Below are positions 6,582 to 13,446 of a DNA stretch of 24,578 nt, piece by piece. A program made the translations under genes and the position numbers. Below the pieces are notes generated by a model. It was not told the DNA's origin. It made no database searches and saw only the letters and a list, made by a program, of their open reading frames with translations. The stretch's first letter is position 1, and each line of letters begins with the position of its first letter. This DNA comes from a virus, in IMG/VR virus record IMGVR_UViG_3300030618_000065, positions 1-24,578 of that record, one strand, 5' to 3'.

Positions 6582-8359
6582 ACCGTTGGTGTATATGTAC
6601 CATCACCAGAAAGTCCCGGATTAACACTCACTGCTTTTCCTGCACCACCACCGTCAACATCCATTTCGTCTTCGTCAGAAAGTTGAGGTTTTCCATCCTT
6701 ACCACTCTGGTAACCACCAGAAATATGATCACGCTTTGCATTCTTCTCAGTCGCATTCGTCTTTGATTTGATCTTAGACTTCTTCTGAATTGCTGCCTCA
6801 AAGATCATGTCCATATTCTCATCTTCTCTCAGTGCAGAAGTGTGAGCAAATGCCCAGTCACGAATTTTCTTGAATGATCGAGAGTTCTTCTGACAGGCAT
6901 TCTCAATCTTTTTCTGATTTGGTTCACTCAGATTCTTGTGAATGTGAACAATAGCATGAGCAGACTTGACATCAATTCTTGCTGATTTTCCATCCTTGAA
7001 TATGACCTTGTCTGGCGAAGAGGAACGAGCAATCTTCTTTAAGGTTTTGAAAGGATGAACCCATTCGACTTCATCTAAGGTTTTTGTTTTTTCTTCATTC
7101 ACATGACCCTTATATCCATGTATTTCACTTGGTGCATTGAATACCCAAGCCTTTGGTTTAATACCTAGAGAATGAAGTGTTGATAAACGAGTATTACCAC
7201 CAACCAATTCATGAGTGCCATCCTTATGTCGCATAACAATTGGCATTTCCATTGGTCCTTTCTTTTTCAATATGTTGAAAATGTGTTGAATGGTACTATG
7301 TCTATTGTCACCAAAATCAAGGCCCGGTCTAGCGAAATGATGCATTAAATCACGATGAGAATGAATATCACCAGCGTCTGTATTTTGCATAGAGGTGATA
7401 TGATGAGGTTCTAGGTCTGTTGGCTTACCAGTTGAATAAGCTTTATAAAGAGAATTTGCTTTGGTTCCATAATGTTGTGCAACACGAGATAGTTCTCCCT
7501 GTTCACTTCTAAAATTTGATTTAACCCAATTGTCGTGTTCAAAAATCTCTCCACCATCAACTTCACGATACTTACGTCTAGTCTGAGCACCATGAGTGAC
7601 AACACGAACAGGACGCTTGAAGTTTCTTTTTGGTCTACTCTTCTCTGTTGTGATCTGGATAGCTTCAGTTAGTACAGCATTAACTGACTCAAAAGCAATT
7701 CCAGAATCTTCAGAAACAAATCTAGCTACTTCATCTTCTGAAACACCACTCTTCAGACCTTCAAGAATAAACTTGAGAATGGTCTTGACTTCTGATTCAG
7801 ATAGTCCATCAGAACCGGGATCGGCAGTCGTTGTCTTTGGCGTACTAGGATCATTTACTTCTGTTGGTCTCTTGTCTTGACCATCTAGAATCTTCAAAAT
7901 TTGAGAGAATGGAAGATTGATCTGGTCACAGAGAACAGACTTATCACCCATGTTATAGGCAGCAAGCCATCTGTGATGTCCATCTACGATAGTTTGATCC
8001 CTAGAAATTACAATTGGATGTACGCATGTACATGGTGATATTGAACATCCTTCTTTATGTGGTGTGTCTATAAATTTTAAAACTTTATCTTCATCAAAAC
8101 GATCAATGCTTGGAACCAATGTAGAAGGTTTGTTGGTGATACGTTCAATAACGATTCCAGCATTTCTCAGTGTATCTAGATTAATACCACTAACCTGACC
8201 ATCTTTGTGAAGTGACTGACTGAGGTGATAATCAGCTTTTGATATTGTTGATGGATACATGATCTTATGATCAGATTCTTCCAAAAATCTAAATGTCTCC
8301 ATAGCTTTTTGGGTATTAGCATAGAAATCTTTTAAGCTTGTTGTATTTATATTATCCAT
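6578..8359 (-). CDS. Protein with two ParB/sulfiredoxin-fold domains
   Basis: Two segments carry the ParB/Srx signature. The first, at about residues 112-160, has HPIVISRD followed by VDGHHRWLAAYNMG. The second, at about 368-408, has PIVMRHKDG, then ELVGGNTRLSTLHSLGIKPKAWV. In known families this fold binds or hydrolyses nucleotides (ParB CTPase, sulfiredoxin ATPase, some nucleases). The linker between them contains GLSESEVKTIL (residue 185 on), like the ESE motifs of the 2775-4310 protein, and a Lys/Arg-rich stretch at 238-265. The tail (about 540-593) is acidic and Gly-rich. It lies between the two endonuclease cassettes and ends in overlapping stops with cassette 1. The AAGGA upstream is about 15 nt from the ATG, unusually far. 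A packaged virion protein or DNA-modifying enzyme are both possible; the substrate is unknown. Confidence 0.72.
   Translation of the reverse strand: MDNINTTSLKDFYANTQKAMETFRFLEESDHKIMYPSTISKADYHLSQSLHKDGQVSGINLDTLRNAGIVIERITNKPSTLVPSIDRFDEDKVLKFIDTPHKEGCSISPCTCVHPIVISRDQTIVDGHHRWLAAYNMGDKSVLCDQINLPFSQILKILDGQDKRPTEVNDPSTPKTTTADPGSDGLSESEVKTILKFILEGLKSGVSEDEVARFVSEDSGIAFESVNAVLTEAIQITTEKSRPKRNFKRPVRVVTHGAQTRRKYREVDGGEIFEHDNWVKSNFRSEQGELSRVAQHYGTKANSLYKAYSTGKPTDLEPHHITSMQNTDAGDIHSHRDLMHHFARPGLDFGDNRHSTIQHIFNILKKKGPMEMPIVMRHKDGTHELVGGNTRLSTLHSLGIKPKAWVFNAPSEIHGYKGHVNEEKTKTLDEVEWVHPFKTLKKIARSSSPDKVIFKDGKSARIDVKSAHAIVHIHKNLSEPNQKKIENACQKNSRSFKKIRDWAFAHTSALREDENMDMIFEAAIQKKSKIKSKTNATEKNAKRDHISGGYQSGKDGKPQLSDEDEMDVDGGGAGKAVSVNPGLSGDGTYTPTV
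8344..8351 (-). promoter_or_regulatory. Perfect T4-type late promoter box TATAAATA, inside the start of the ParB-like gene
   Basis: On the minus strand the sequence reads TATAAATA, the exact T4 late-promoter core, at codons 3-6 of the ParB-like gene (ATG at 8359). If used, transcription would begin inside the annotated reading frame, and translation would need a later start such as the Met at residue 20. A chance match in AT-rich coding sequence is quite possible. Confidence 0.25.
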
Positions 8360-8373
8360 TGAACTATTTAATA

Positions 8374-8451
8374 TTCCTTAAATAAAAGTACGTTTCGCGG
8401 TCTGCAAACCCAAACGTCCTACGCACACTTCTTAAGGAGATACGCAGCTTC
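8374..8451 (+). promoter_or_regulatory. Leader of homing-endonuclease cassette 2
   Basis: Counterpart of the cassette 1 leader: TTCCTTAAATAAAAGTA, then TTTCGCGG, then CTTAAGGAGAT, CGCAGC and ATGAATATTTAT. It also contains an ACGTTT...AAACGT inverted pair. The TTAAATAA box resembles a T4 late promoter. The leader starts about 15 bp from the divergent start of the ParB-like gene. Confidence 0.5.
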
Positions 8452-9158
8452 ATGAATATTTATACAGAACAACTTCGATCTATTGCTCTACCCAATAAGT
8501 ATACAAATTGGTATTTTAATTTAGTCGAGAAGGCTCAAAATAGAGCATCTAGAAAGATTATAGCAAATGCTTTTTTCCAGAAGGATACACAGAAGAACAC
8601 CATATTCTTCCGAAAGATTTTGAACTTGGTGGCGTTAAAGATAAAGAAAATTTTACATATTTCACAGCTAGAGAACACTTTATTGCTCATAGATTACTAT
8701 ATAAAATGTTTATTGGGTCAAAATTTGAAAATACAACACGCATGGCAATAGCTGCAATGGGACGGAATAAAAAGCTTCGTAAGTTAACATCTAAACAATA
8801 TGCTATATCTAGAAAAGCTTATTCTGATTCTAGACGTGGAAAGAAACATTCAGATGAAGCCCGTAAAAATATGTCAACTTCTCAAAGAAATAGTGAAACA
8901 CGTAAAATAGTAGATTTTAATCATCGTGGACGAGATATGAGCATACAAACAGAAGCTGCTCGTCTTGTCAACAAAGGCACAAAACAAACCGAAGAATTTA
9001 AAGAAAAAAGATTAAAAGCATTAAGAGAAAGTCCAAACCTGATTATTGCAACAGAAAAGAGAAAAGGAATTCTACCTCTTGGTTTAAATAAGAAAATAGA
9101 ATGCCCTGTGTGCTATAAAATATGCACACCATCATCTTTAGTAACGCACAAACACTAA
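8452..9158 (+). pseudogene. HNH homing endonuclease 2, split by a -1 frameshift (decayed, or read through a slippery site)
   Basis: A paralogue of endonuclease 1. The first frame starts MNIYTEQLRSIALPNKYTNWY, nearly the N-terminus of its sibling, and reads to 8751. The HNH core (GYTEEHHILPKDFELGG, then FTAREHFIAHRLLYKMF), NUMOD3-like repeats and a C-terminal CPVC...HKH zinc finger lie in the -1 frame. A TAG at 8550-8552 closes that frame upstream, so the shift must fall between there and about 8580. Exactly there lies TTTTTTC (8571-8577), a T_TTT_TTC heptamer in the correct phase. Slippage there would give a 235-residue protein; loss of one T from a run of seven would give the same reading. 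The stop overlaps the helicase stop by 4 bp. I cannot tell decay, sequencing error and programmed frameshifting apart. Confidence 0.75.
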
Positions 9159-10543
9159 ATCTTCCAGTCACTTCCACCAGTTGGGAATTTAGCACCATAT
9201 TCCATCGGTTGTTTAACAGGTTCAGTAGGAACATGGTTCTGGTTGACATCGAACAAGCGCATTTGTGCTCTATCAATACCAAGTTGAAATGTCCTTGGCT
9301 TATCAATTGGACCATAACGATTTTTAAGCTGTTTCATCTTGACCTGATTAATCTTTTCTAGCTGTTCTTGGCTGATCATCGCAATCATCGCATCAGCTGT
9401 CATAGAAACACCATGAGACTCTGCCACCTCAGTCAATTCAAAGTCACTGTCGTTCTGACCAGCGCGATTGGTTTGAACCGCTGTGACAATAGGAATTCCC
9501 AATTCTACAGCAAGTCCTCTGACTTCTTCTGCAATCGTCTTACCATAAGCATAGAGATTGTCATTGGTCTTCATTCTGATTGAAGCCATGAGTGAAAGGT
9601 AGTCAAGCATGATGATAGTTGGCTTGAAGTTCTTTTTCAGCCTCAACTCATCGAGAAATCCACGAATATGATTGACATTGGCTGTTGCTGGTGGATATTC
9701 CTTGATGACCAGCTTTCCAGTCGTCTTTGCTCTGATATCTGAAATTTTCTTTCTGTATGACTCAATTTTCAAGTTGATGATTTCATGAATTGGCGTCTCC
9801 ATAAGGTTGGCGTCAATGCGCTCACCAATCTTTTTGTCAGCCATTTCACAGGTAACATAGAGAACATTTTCACCTTTGATTAATGCTTCTACGGCACTGT
9901 TGCAAAGAATGGTACTTTTTCCAACACCAGTGGGTGCCACAAAGACGATCAAAGATTTATTCGGATAGCCACCCTGAAGGATGTGGTCAAGGTCTCTCAA
10001 TCCAGTAGAGATGTGTTTTTCTTTGTGATGATAGAACTCATATCGTTCATCACTATCATCAATGTAATCATGCCCAACATGGACATCAAAGGACACATTC
10101 AATGCGTCCTGCATCAATTTTGGGATGGCACCCTTACCCATTTTTTCGCTACCATCAATGATCTTGATCGCTTTCTGGATGGCAAGATAGATACTTCTAT
10201 CAATACAAAATTGTTCTGCTTCAATGACAACCCATGCTAGAGAGTTTCTTATTGTGGTGTGAATTTCTGGTGCATAGAGTTGTCTGAGAAGCATCAAACA
10301 ACCTTGATATTGAGCCTCAGTGATCGACTTCTTGTTCAGGTCAATCTGGATAGCCTCAATTGGTGGTGTCTTGGCATATTCGGTGATGAAGGCGTGAATC
10401 GAAATGAAGAGGATACGGTATTCGTCTGTCTCAAAATATTCTGGCTTCAGATGTGGTGCTAGTTTATAGGCTGATTCTTGACTTTCTACCAAAGCTGCAA
10501 GAATCAAAGTTTGGATGTCAGCTGTATTGTTTAGATCGGTCAT
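9155..10543 (-). CDS. 41: Replicative DNA helicase, T4 gp41 (DnaB-type)
   Basis: The hexameric 5'-3' helicase of the replication fork, partner of gp61 primase, loaded by gp59. An N-terminal helical domain (1-150) precedes the RecA-type ATPase core. The core begins STGLRDLDHILQGG, with Walker A APTGVGKST at 203-211, the conserved Glu in YVTCEM at about 233, Walker B TIIMLDY at 309-315, the sensor Gln in TAVQTNR (357), and a C-terminal LKNRYG segment (406-411) typical of the arginine-finger strand. Its 462 residues match gp41. It starts at the divergent control region 10544-10697 and is the first gene of the leftward arm. Confidence 0.94.
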   Translation of the reverse strand: MTDLNNTADIQTLILAALVESQESAYKLAPHLKPEYFETDEYRILFISIHAFITEYAKTPPIEAIQIDLNKKSITEAQYQGCLMLLRQLYAPEIHTTIRNSLAWVVIEAEQFCIDRSIYLAIQKAIKIIDGSEKMGKGAIPKLMQDALNVSFDVHVGHDYIDDSDERYEFYHHKEKHISTGLRDLDHILQGGYPNKSLIVFVAPTGVGKSTILCNSAVEALIKGENVLYVTCEMADKKIGERIDANLMETPIHEIINLKIESYRKKISDIRAKTTGKLVIKEYPPATANVNHIRGFLDELRLKKNFKPTIIMLDYLSLMASIRMKTNDNLYAYGKTIAEEVRGLAVELGIPIVTAVQTNRAGQNDSDFELTEVAESHGVSMTADAMIAMISQEQLEKINQVKMKQLKNRYGPIDKPRTFQLGIDRAQMRLFDVNQNHVPTEPVKQPMEYGAKFPTGGSDWKI

Positions 10544-10697
10544 GCTGTATGTATGGTCTCGTTTTATTTGAAGAAGTCAATGAAATTTACTGGTTGTTGA
10601 TTTCATTGAGAAAATAATTGTTGCATTTGTTTGCGACTAGGCGTAGAGTATCGCACCTAAGTCTGAAACACAATTATCCAAAGGAACGTCGTTATAA
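10544..10697. promoter_or_regulatory. Divergent intergenic control region
   Basis: 154 bp between the leftward helicase and the rightward arm. It must hold promoters for both directions. Rightward, TTGCAT (10621-10626), a 17-nt spacer and TAGAGT (10644-10649) form a weak sigma70-like pair. AAAGGA lies 13 nt before the rightward ATG. A perfect inverted repeat lies inside. I see no tRNA or further gene. Confidence 0.5.
10577..10609. repeat. Perfect 10-bp inverted repeat, possible operator
   Basis: TCAATGAAAT (10577-10586) and ATTTCATTGA (10600-10609) are exact reverse complements separated by 13 bp. No T-run follows on either strand, so a terminator is unlikely. Its place between divergent genes suits a protein-binding operator. 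Confidence 0.6.
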
Positions 10698-11336
10698 ATG
10701 AAACTAAAAACAAACCTCACAATCCAAGATGCCATCAAGACTCTCATTCAAGAAAAGGTCTTGTTCACAGAATATTCAAGCACCCCTGACCTTGAAGGGA
10801 AGACGGCCACAGATATTGGTCGAATTTTGTTTAAAATCACTCCAGAAGCTTCCTTCGAAGAAAATTACATTCTGAGGGACGATCCGGTTCGTGAAAAGGA
10901 GGTATACAATCTATATCTCATCAATTTCTTTGTCAGGTACATGACAAATGATCGTTACAAGGAAGGACCAGAACCATTTCTCTATGCCTATGACGAGGCT
11001 GTTCATCAGGCCATCTTCATGACCAACCAGCGCCTCTATGGCTGTCTCAAGTGGTTGGATGATAAGAAGCCGGGTTGGGTAGAACCTGTTCAGGATAAAG
11101 AAGTTTCAGACGGTGTAGAAGAAAAACCAAAACGTCAAGGTGGAACACGCCTCAAAGAAATTTATGGTTACATCATAGAACGCTCAAAAATTGTGGATCG
11201 AAATTCTGTAGTTTCTGAAATTATAGACAAATTCAATATCCAGTCTAGGGTTTCTGCTGTGTCATACTTCAATACTGCCATTCGTAAGGACAAGCAGAAA
11301 GTGGTAAATATTGAACCAACAACTCAGGAAGTCTAA
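10698..11336 (+). CDS. Hypothetical protein with C-terminal helix-turn-helix-like module
   Basis: First gene of the rightward arm; function not recognised. Residues 1-130 look like a compact alpha-rich domain (TIQDAIKTLIQEK, EVYNLYLINFFVRYMTNDRY). A charged linker at about 131-148 is followed by a separate helical module (149-200: RLKEIYGYIIERSKIVDRNSV, EIIDKFNIQSRVSAVSYFN). The module resembles a type seen at the ends of many T4-type phage proteins, where helices around SxxSA...YFN suggest DNA binding. Its stop overlaps the next start as TAATG. Position opposite the helicase hints at early expression and replication or regulation, but this is inference. Confidence 0.65.
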   Translation: MKLKTNLTIQDAIKTLIQEKVLFTEYSSTPDLEGKTATDIGRILFKITPEASFEENYILRDDPVREKEVYNLYLINFFVRYMTNDRYKEGPEPFLYAYDEAVHQAIFMTNQRLYGCLKWLDDKKPGWVEPVQDKEVSDGVEEKPKRQGGTRLKEIYGYIIERSKIVDRNSVVSEIIDKFNIQSRVSAVSYFNTAIRKDKQKVVNIEPTTQEV

Positions 11337-11584
11337 TGTCAACTACAGTCACCACAACTCTAGATTCAATCAATCCAGCTGATCCAAATAGCACAGATAT
11401 TGCTGTCACCTTTTCACAAGTACCAAATCCAAATGCCAATATCATTCAAATGGCATTTACCTATCTGATTCCAACCATCGGTCCATCGAACGAAGTCACC
11501 TATACCTCCCAGACTGTCATTCTGAATCTTGCTGCTGAAGACATTATGGAACTTGGAAGAAACGTTAATTTAATGCTTGCTTGA
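11336..11584 (+). CDS. Small hypothetical protein, 82 residues
   Basis: Function not recognised. The N-terminus is Thr/Ser-rich (MSTTVTTTLDSINPADPNST), followed by alternating hydrophobic residues suggesting beta strands (IAVTFSQVPNP, IQMAFTYLIPTIGP, TYTSQTVILNL) and a short C-terminal helix. The look is that of a small beta-rich structural or decoration protein rather than an enzyme. It is coupled to the upstream gene by a 1-bp TAATG overlap. Its TGA lies within a good -35 hexamer (TTGACA) for the next gene. Confidence 0.55.
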   Translation: MSTTVTTTLDSINPADPNSTDIAVTFSQVPNPNANIIQMAFTYLIPTIGPSNEVTYTSQTVILNLAAEDIMELGRNVNLMLA

Positions 11585-11609
11585 CATTCAAAACCAACTA
11601 TAATATGAT
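11581..11609 (+). promoter_or_regulatory. Sigma70-like promoter, possibly giving a near-leaderless transcript
   Basis: TTGACA (11581-11586) matches the consensus -35, and TATGAT (11604-11609) is a good -10 at the ideal 17-bp spacing. Transcription would start around 11616, the A of the next ATG. A second -10-like TATAAT at 11599-11604 has only a 12-bp spacer. No Shine-Dalgarno is visible before that ATG. Confidence 0.5.
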
Positions 11610-11615
11610 GATTAT

Positions 11616-11867
11616 ATGAAGAAATTTACAGTAGAAGTGTATCGGGAAATAAAGCCAATCAAGAGTCTGGTGGATACTTTTACGTCTGATCTAGACCTTG
11701 GAGAAATTGTCAAAGAGTGTTTGGTTTACTCAAGGGTGTCAAATGGTTCATACATCTACACTGACAATAATGTTTTCTTCATTATCAAGGATGAAAAGAA
11801 TATCCCATTTGTCTATGGATCGCCTTGTAAAAGTAACATAAAGTGGTCAGAAACCAACTGGACTTAG
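11616..11867 (+). CDS. Small hypothetical protein, 83 residues
   Basis: Function not recognised. It is a mixed alpha/beta small protein (KKFTVEVYREIKPIKSLVD; YIYTDNNVFFIIKDEKNIPF) with a C-terminal Cys-Lys-Ser-Asn segment. No clear ribosome site precedes the ATG, and the upstream promoter places the likely transcript start at or near it. The stop is 1 bp from the next gene, so it leads a small operon with the nucleotidyltransferase-like gene. Confidence 0.55.
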   Translation: MKKFTVEVYREIKPIKSLVDTFTSDLDLGEIVKECLVYSRVSNGSYIYTDNNVFFIIKDEKNIPFVYGSPCKSNIKWSETNWT

Positions 11868-11868
11868 T

Positions 11869-12204
11869 ATGTCGTTTTGGTCTCACGAAGATGCTGTAAT
11901 ACTCTGCAGACGAGTAGAAGCAATTTGCCCACCATTTGGATGTCATGTTGCTCTGACTGGTGGGAGTCTTTATAAAGACGGAAGACGCAAAGATTGTGAT
12001 ATTTTATTCTATAGAATCAGACAGATAGAGAAAATTGACATAGATGGTCTATGGGCTGCGTTAGAGACTATTGGTTTGTCCAAGATTTCTGGATTTGGAT
12101 GGGTCTACAAGGCAAAATATTGTGAGATGCTTCCGGTCGATTGTTTCTTTCCAGAAGAACAGGGTGTTGGTGAATATAGAAAAGATGAGGATAATTTGCC
12201 GTGA
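11869..12204 (+). CDS. Minimal nucleotidyltransferase-like protein
   Basis: Residues 29-46 (LTGGSLYKDGRRKDCDIL) carry the pol-beta nucleotidyltransferase signature: GGS at 31-33 and, nine residues on, Asp42-x-Asp44, which bind the metal and NTP. A third carboxylate is probably Asp91 in LPVDCFF. At 111 residues it is a minimal domain, like the small MNT-type transferases that add nucleotides to proteins, RNA or small molecules. It starts 1 bp after the upstream stop, and its TGA overlaps the GTG of the next small gene (GTGA), so the two are probably coupled. The substrate is unknown. Confidence 0.65.
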   Translation: MSFWSHEDAVILCRRVEAICPPFGCHVALTGGSLYKDGRRKDCDILFYRIRQIEKIDIDGLWAALETIGLSKISGFGWVYKAKYCEMLPVDCFFPEEQGVGEYRKDEDNLP

Positions 12205-12389
12205 ATAGTCAGAATATTCAACATTGTATATCATATGGATTAAAAATTTCATATCACTCTGATAAACAATTTCCAACACCATATGCAATGGCTCACCAAA
12301 GTCATAGAATGGTGGCCGCAGTTTCTCAAACCGATGATGAAGCTGTAGAAAAATTGGTGAATCGTATACGAGAGGAAGAACAGCTTTAA
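12201..12389 (+). CDS. Small hypothetical protein, GTG start
   Basis: 62 residues, with the GTG overlapping the upstream stop. The sequence YGLKISYHSDKQFPTPYAMAHQSHRMVAAVSQTDDEAVEKLVNRIREEEQL has a beta-like first half (listed here only as an outline) and an acidic C-terminal helix. Function not recognised. Coupling to the nucleotidyltransferase-like gene makes a partner role (substrate or inhibitor) conceivable but unproven. Confidence 0.5.
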   Translation: MNSQNIQHCISYGLKISYHSDKQFPTPYAMAHQSHRMVAAVSQTDDEAVEKLVNRIREEEQL

Positions 12390-12393
12390 ATAT

Positions 12394-12414
12394 CATGGTC
12401 CACACTCGACCATG
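12394..12414 (+). promoter_or_regulatory. Perfect 7-bp hairpin immediately before a start codon
   Basis: CATGGTC, a 7-nt loop CACACTC, then GACCATG, followed by AATA and the ATG of the tail-tube-like gene. The hairpin occupies the place where a ribosome site would lie, and none is visible elsewhere. It may block initiation on read-through transcripts. Confidence 0.5.
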
Positions 12415-12418
12415 AATA

Positions 12419-12931
12419 ATGTCAACGCCACCATCAGTTTTTGTACCTACTAGCACACAAGATGCCAACAGCTTTCTCCTGAAGAGCAAAGCTGTCTTGA
12501 CTATTGATGCAATCGAGAGAATGCAACTCTATTGCACTCGGTTCAATCTTCCGACTGTTTCTACCCGATCAGTTCCGGTACCAACACCATTTGCTACTCT
12601 AAAAATGCAAGGCGATCATATCGTCTATGAAGACCTGATTGTTGAATTTCTCGTCAGACAAGACCTTTCAAATTGGATCATCCTACAAGAATGGTTGGTT
12701 GGACTGACTCGTCCTGAAAGCTTCAAACAAGCTGAAGATAGGGAACTCACCTATAGTGATGGAACTCTCTATATCATGGATGCTAGCAACAATGTCACCA
12801 ACACATTTCGATTCATCAATCTCTGTATCGAACAACTGCACGGAATTGAATTTGAAGTTCAAAGTGATCCCGATCCAATCAAAACCAATGTAATCTTTAC
12901 TTACGATTACTACAAAAGATCAAAGTCCTGA
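12419..12931 (+). CDS. Tail-tube-family protein (T4 gp19/gp54-like), tentative
   Basis: The pattern fits the contractile-tail tube fold: FNLPTVST, then VPTPFATLKMQGDHIVYEDL, EFLVRQDLSNWI, LQEWLVGLTRPES and a C-terminal strand IFTYDYYKRS. T4 gp19 likewise has LP..., a G-D-xx-F/YEDL strand, a D...W segment and a final LDYW/YDYY strand. It could be the tube initiator (gp54-like) or another tube-related protein rather than the major tube subunit. In T4, uvsY also adjoins baseplate genes (25, 26, later 54), which fits. The start follows a hairpin (12394-12414), and no ribosome site is obvious. Confidence 0.5.
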   Translation: MSTPPSVFVPTSTQDANSFLLKSKAVLTIDAIERMQLYCTRFNLPTVSTRSVPVPTPFATLKMQGDHIVYEDLIVEFLVRQDLSNWIILQEWLVGLTRPESFKQAEDRELTYSDGTLYIMDASNNVTNTFRFINLCIEQLHGIEFEVQSDPDPIKTNVIFTYDYYKRSKS

Positions 12932-12973
12932 AACATTGTCTCCATAGTTGACATTGATTTATAATGAGAGTAT

Positions 12974-13411
12974 ATGGCATCCTATCAAGAAATTGAAGAG
13001 CTTTGGACTGCGGATTGTGAGATAAATCCAATCCAGCTAGGCGAAGAAGCTGCAAAAATTCCAAAGCTTCATAATAGATATTACTCACTCTATGTCAAAG
13101 AGCTTTTTGTTCTAAGAAAACAAGAAGCCGAGATGAAGACATTGGAAAGGAATCTATGGCTCTACTATTCTGGATCGATAACCAGATCGGAACTTTTAGA
13201 CCTTGGGTGGAATGATCTAGACCTAAAAATCCTGAAGACAGATGTCGCCAAGTTCATTGATTCTGATCAGAAAATGATAGAAATGAAGCTTAAATACTCA
13301 GTACAGGATGAGAAATGTTCTTTCATCAAAAGTATCTTGGCTGAAGTCGGAAGACGTAGTTATATCATCAGACAGATGATCGATTGGGCCAAGTTCCAAG
13401 CTGGTGCCTAA
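12974..13411 (+). CDS. uvsY: Recombination mediator UvsY
   Basis: UvsY loads the UvsX recombinase onto gp32-coated ssDNA. The pattern fits T4 UvsY: EIEELWTADCEINPIQLGEEAAKIPKLHNRY in outline, the conserved LWLYYSGSIT (T4 DYYSG), a D..KFIDSDQKM segment, and the final RSYIIRQMIDWAKFQAG (T4 ending HIQDMRAFEAGK). At 145 residues it is slightly longer than the 137 of T4. A TATAAT (12960-12965) lies just upstream, but TTGACA at 12948 is too close to be its -35. The gene is followed by the uvsW hairpin. Confidence 0.85.
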   Translation: MASYQEIEELWTADCEINPIQLGEEAAKIPKLHNRYYSLYVKELFVLRKQEAEMKTLERNLWLYYSGSITRSELLDLGWNDLDLKILKTDVAKFIDSDQKMIEMKLKYSVQDEKCSFIKSILAEVGRRSYIIRQMIDWAKFQAGA

Positions 13412-13412
13412 A

Positions 13413-13445
13413 ATATTAGGCATTAAGTCACATTGAGCCTAATAT
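13413..13445 (+). promoter_or_regulatory. Perfect 9-bp hairpin abutting the uvsW start codon
   Basis: ATATTAGGC (13413-13421) and GCCTAATAT (13437-13445) are exact complements with a 15-nt loop. The ATG of uvsW begins at 13447. The only SD-like bases (GAG, 13435-13437) fall at the loop/stem edge. The hairpin would hinder ribosome binding. No T-run follows, so it is not a typical terminator. Confidence 0.6.
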
Positions 13446-13446
13446 C

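Noticed and set aside
12948-12976. TTGACA and TATAAT just before uvsY as a sigma70 promoter
   Set aside because: The two boxes are only 6 bp apart. With the proper 17-bp spacing the -10 would cover the start codon. TATAAT alone may act with an activator, but I see no MotA box.
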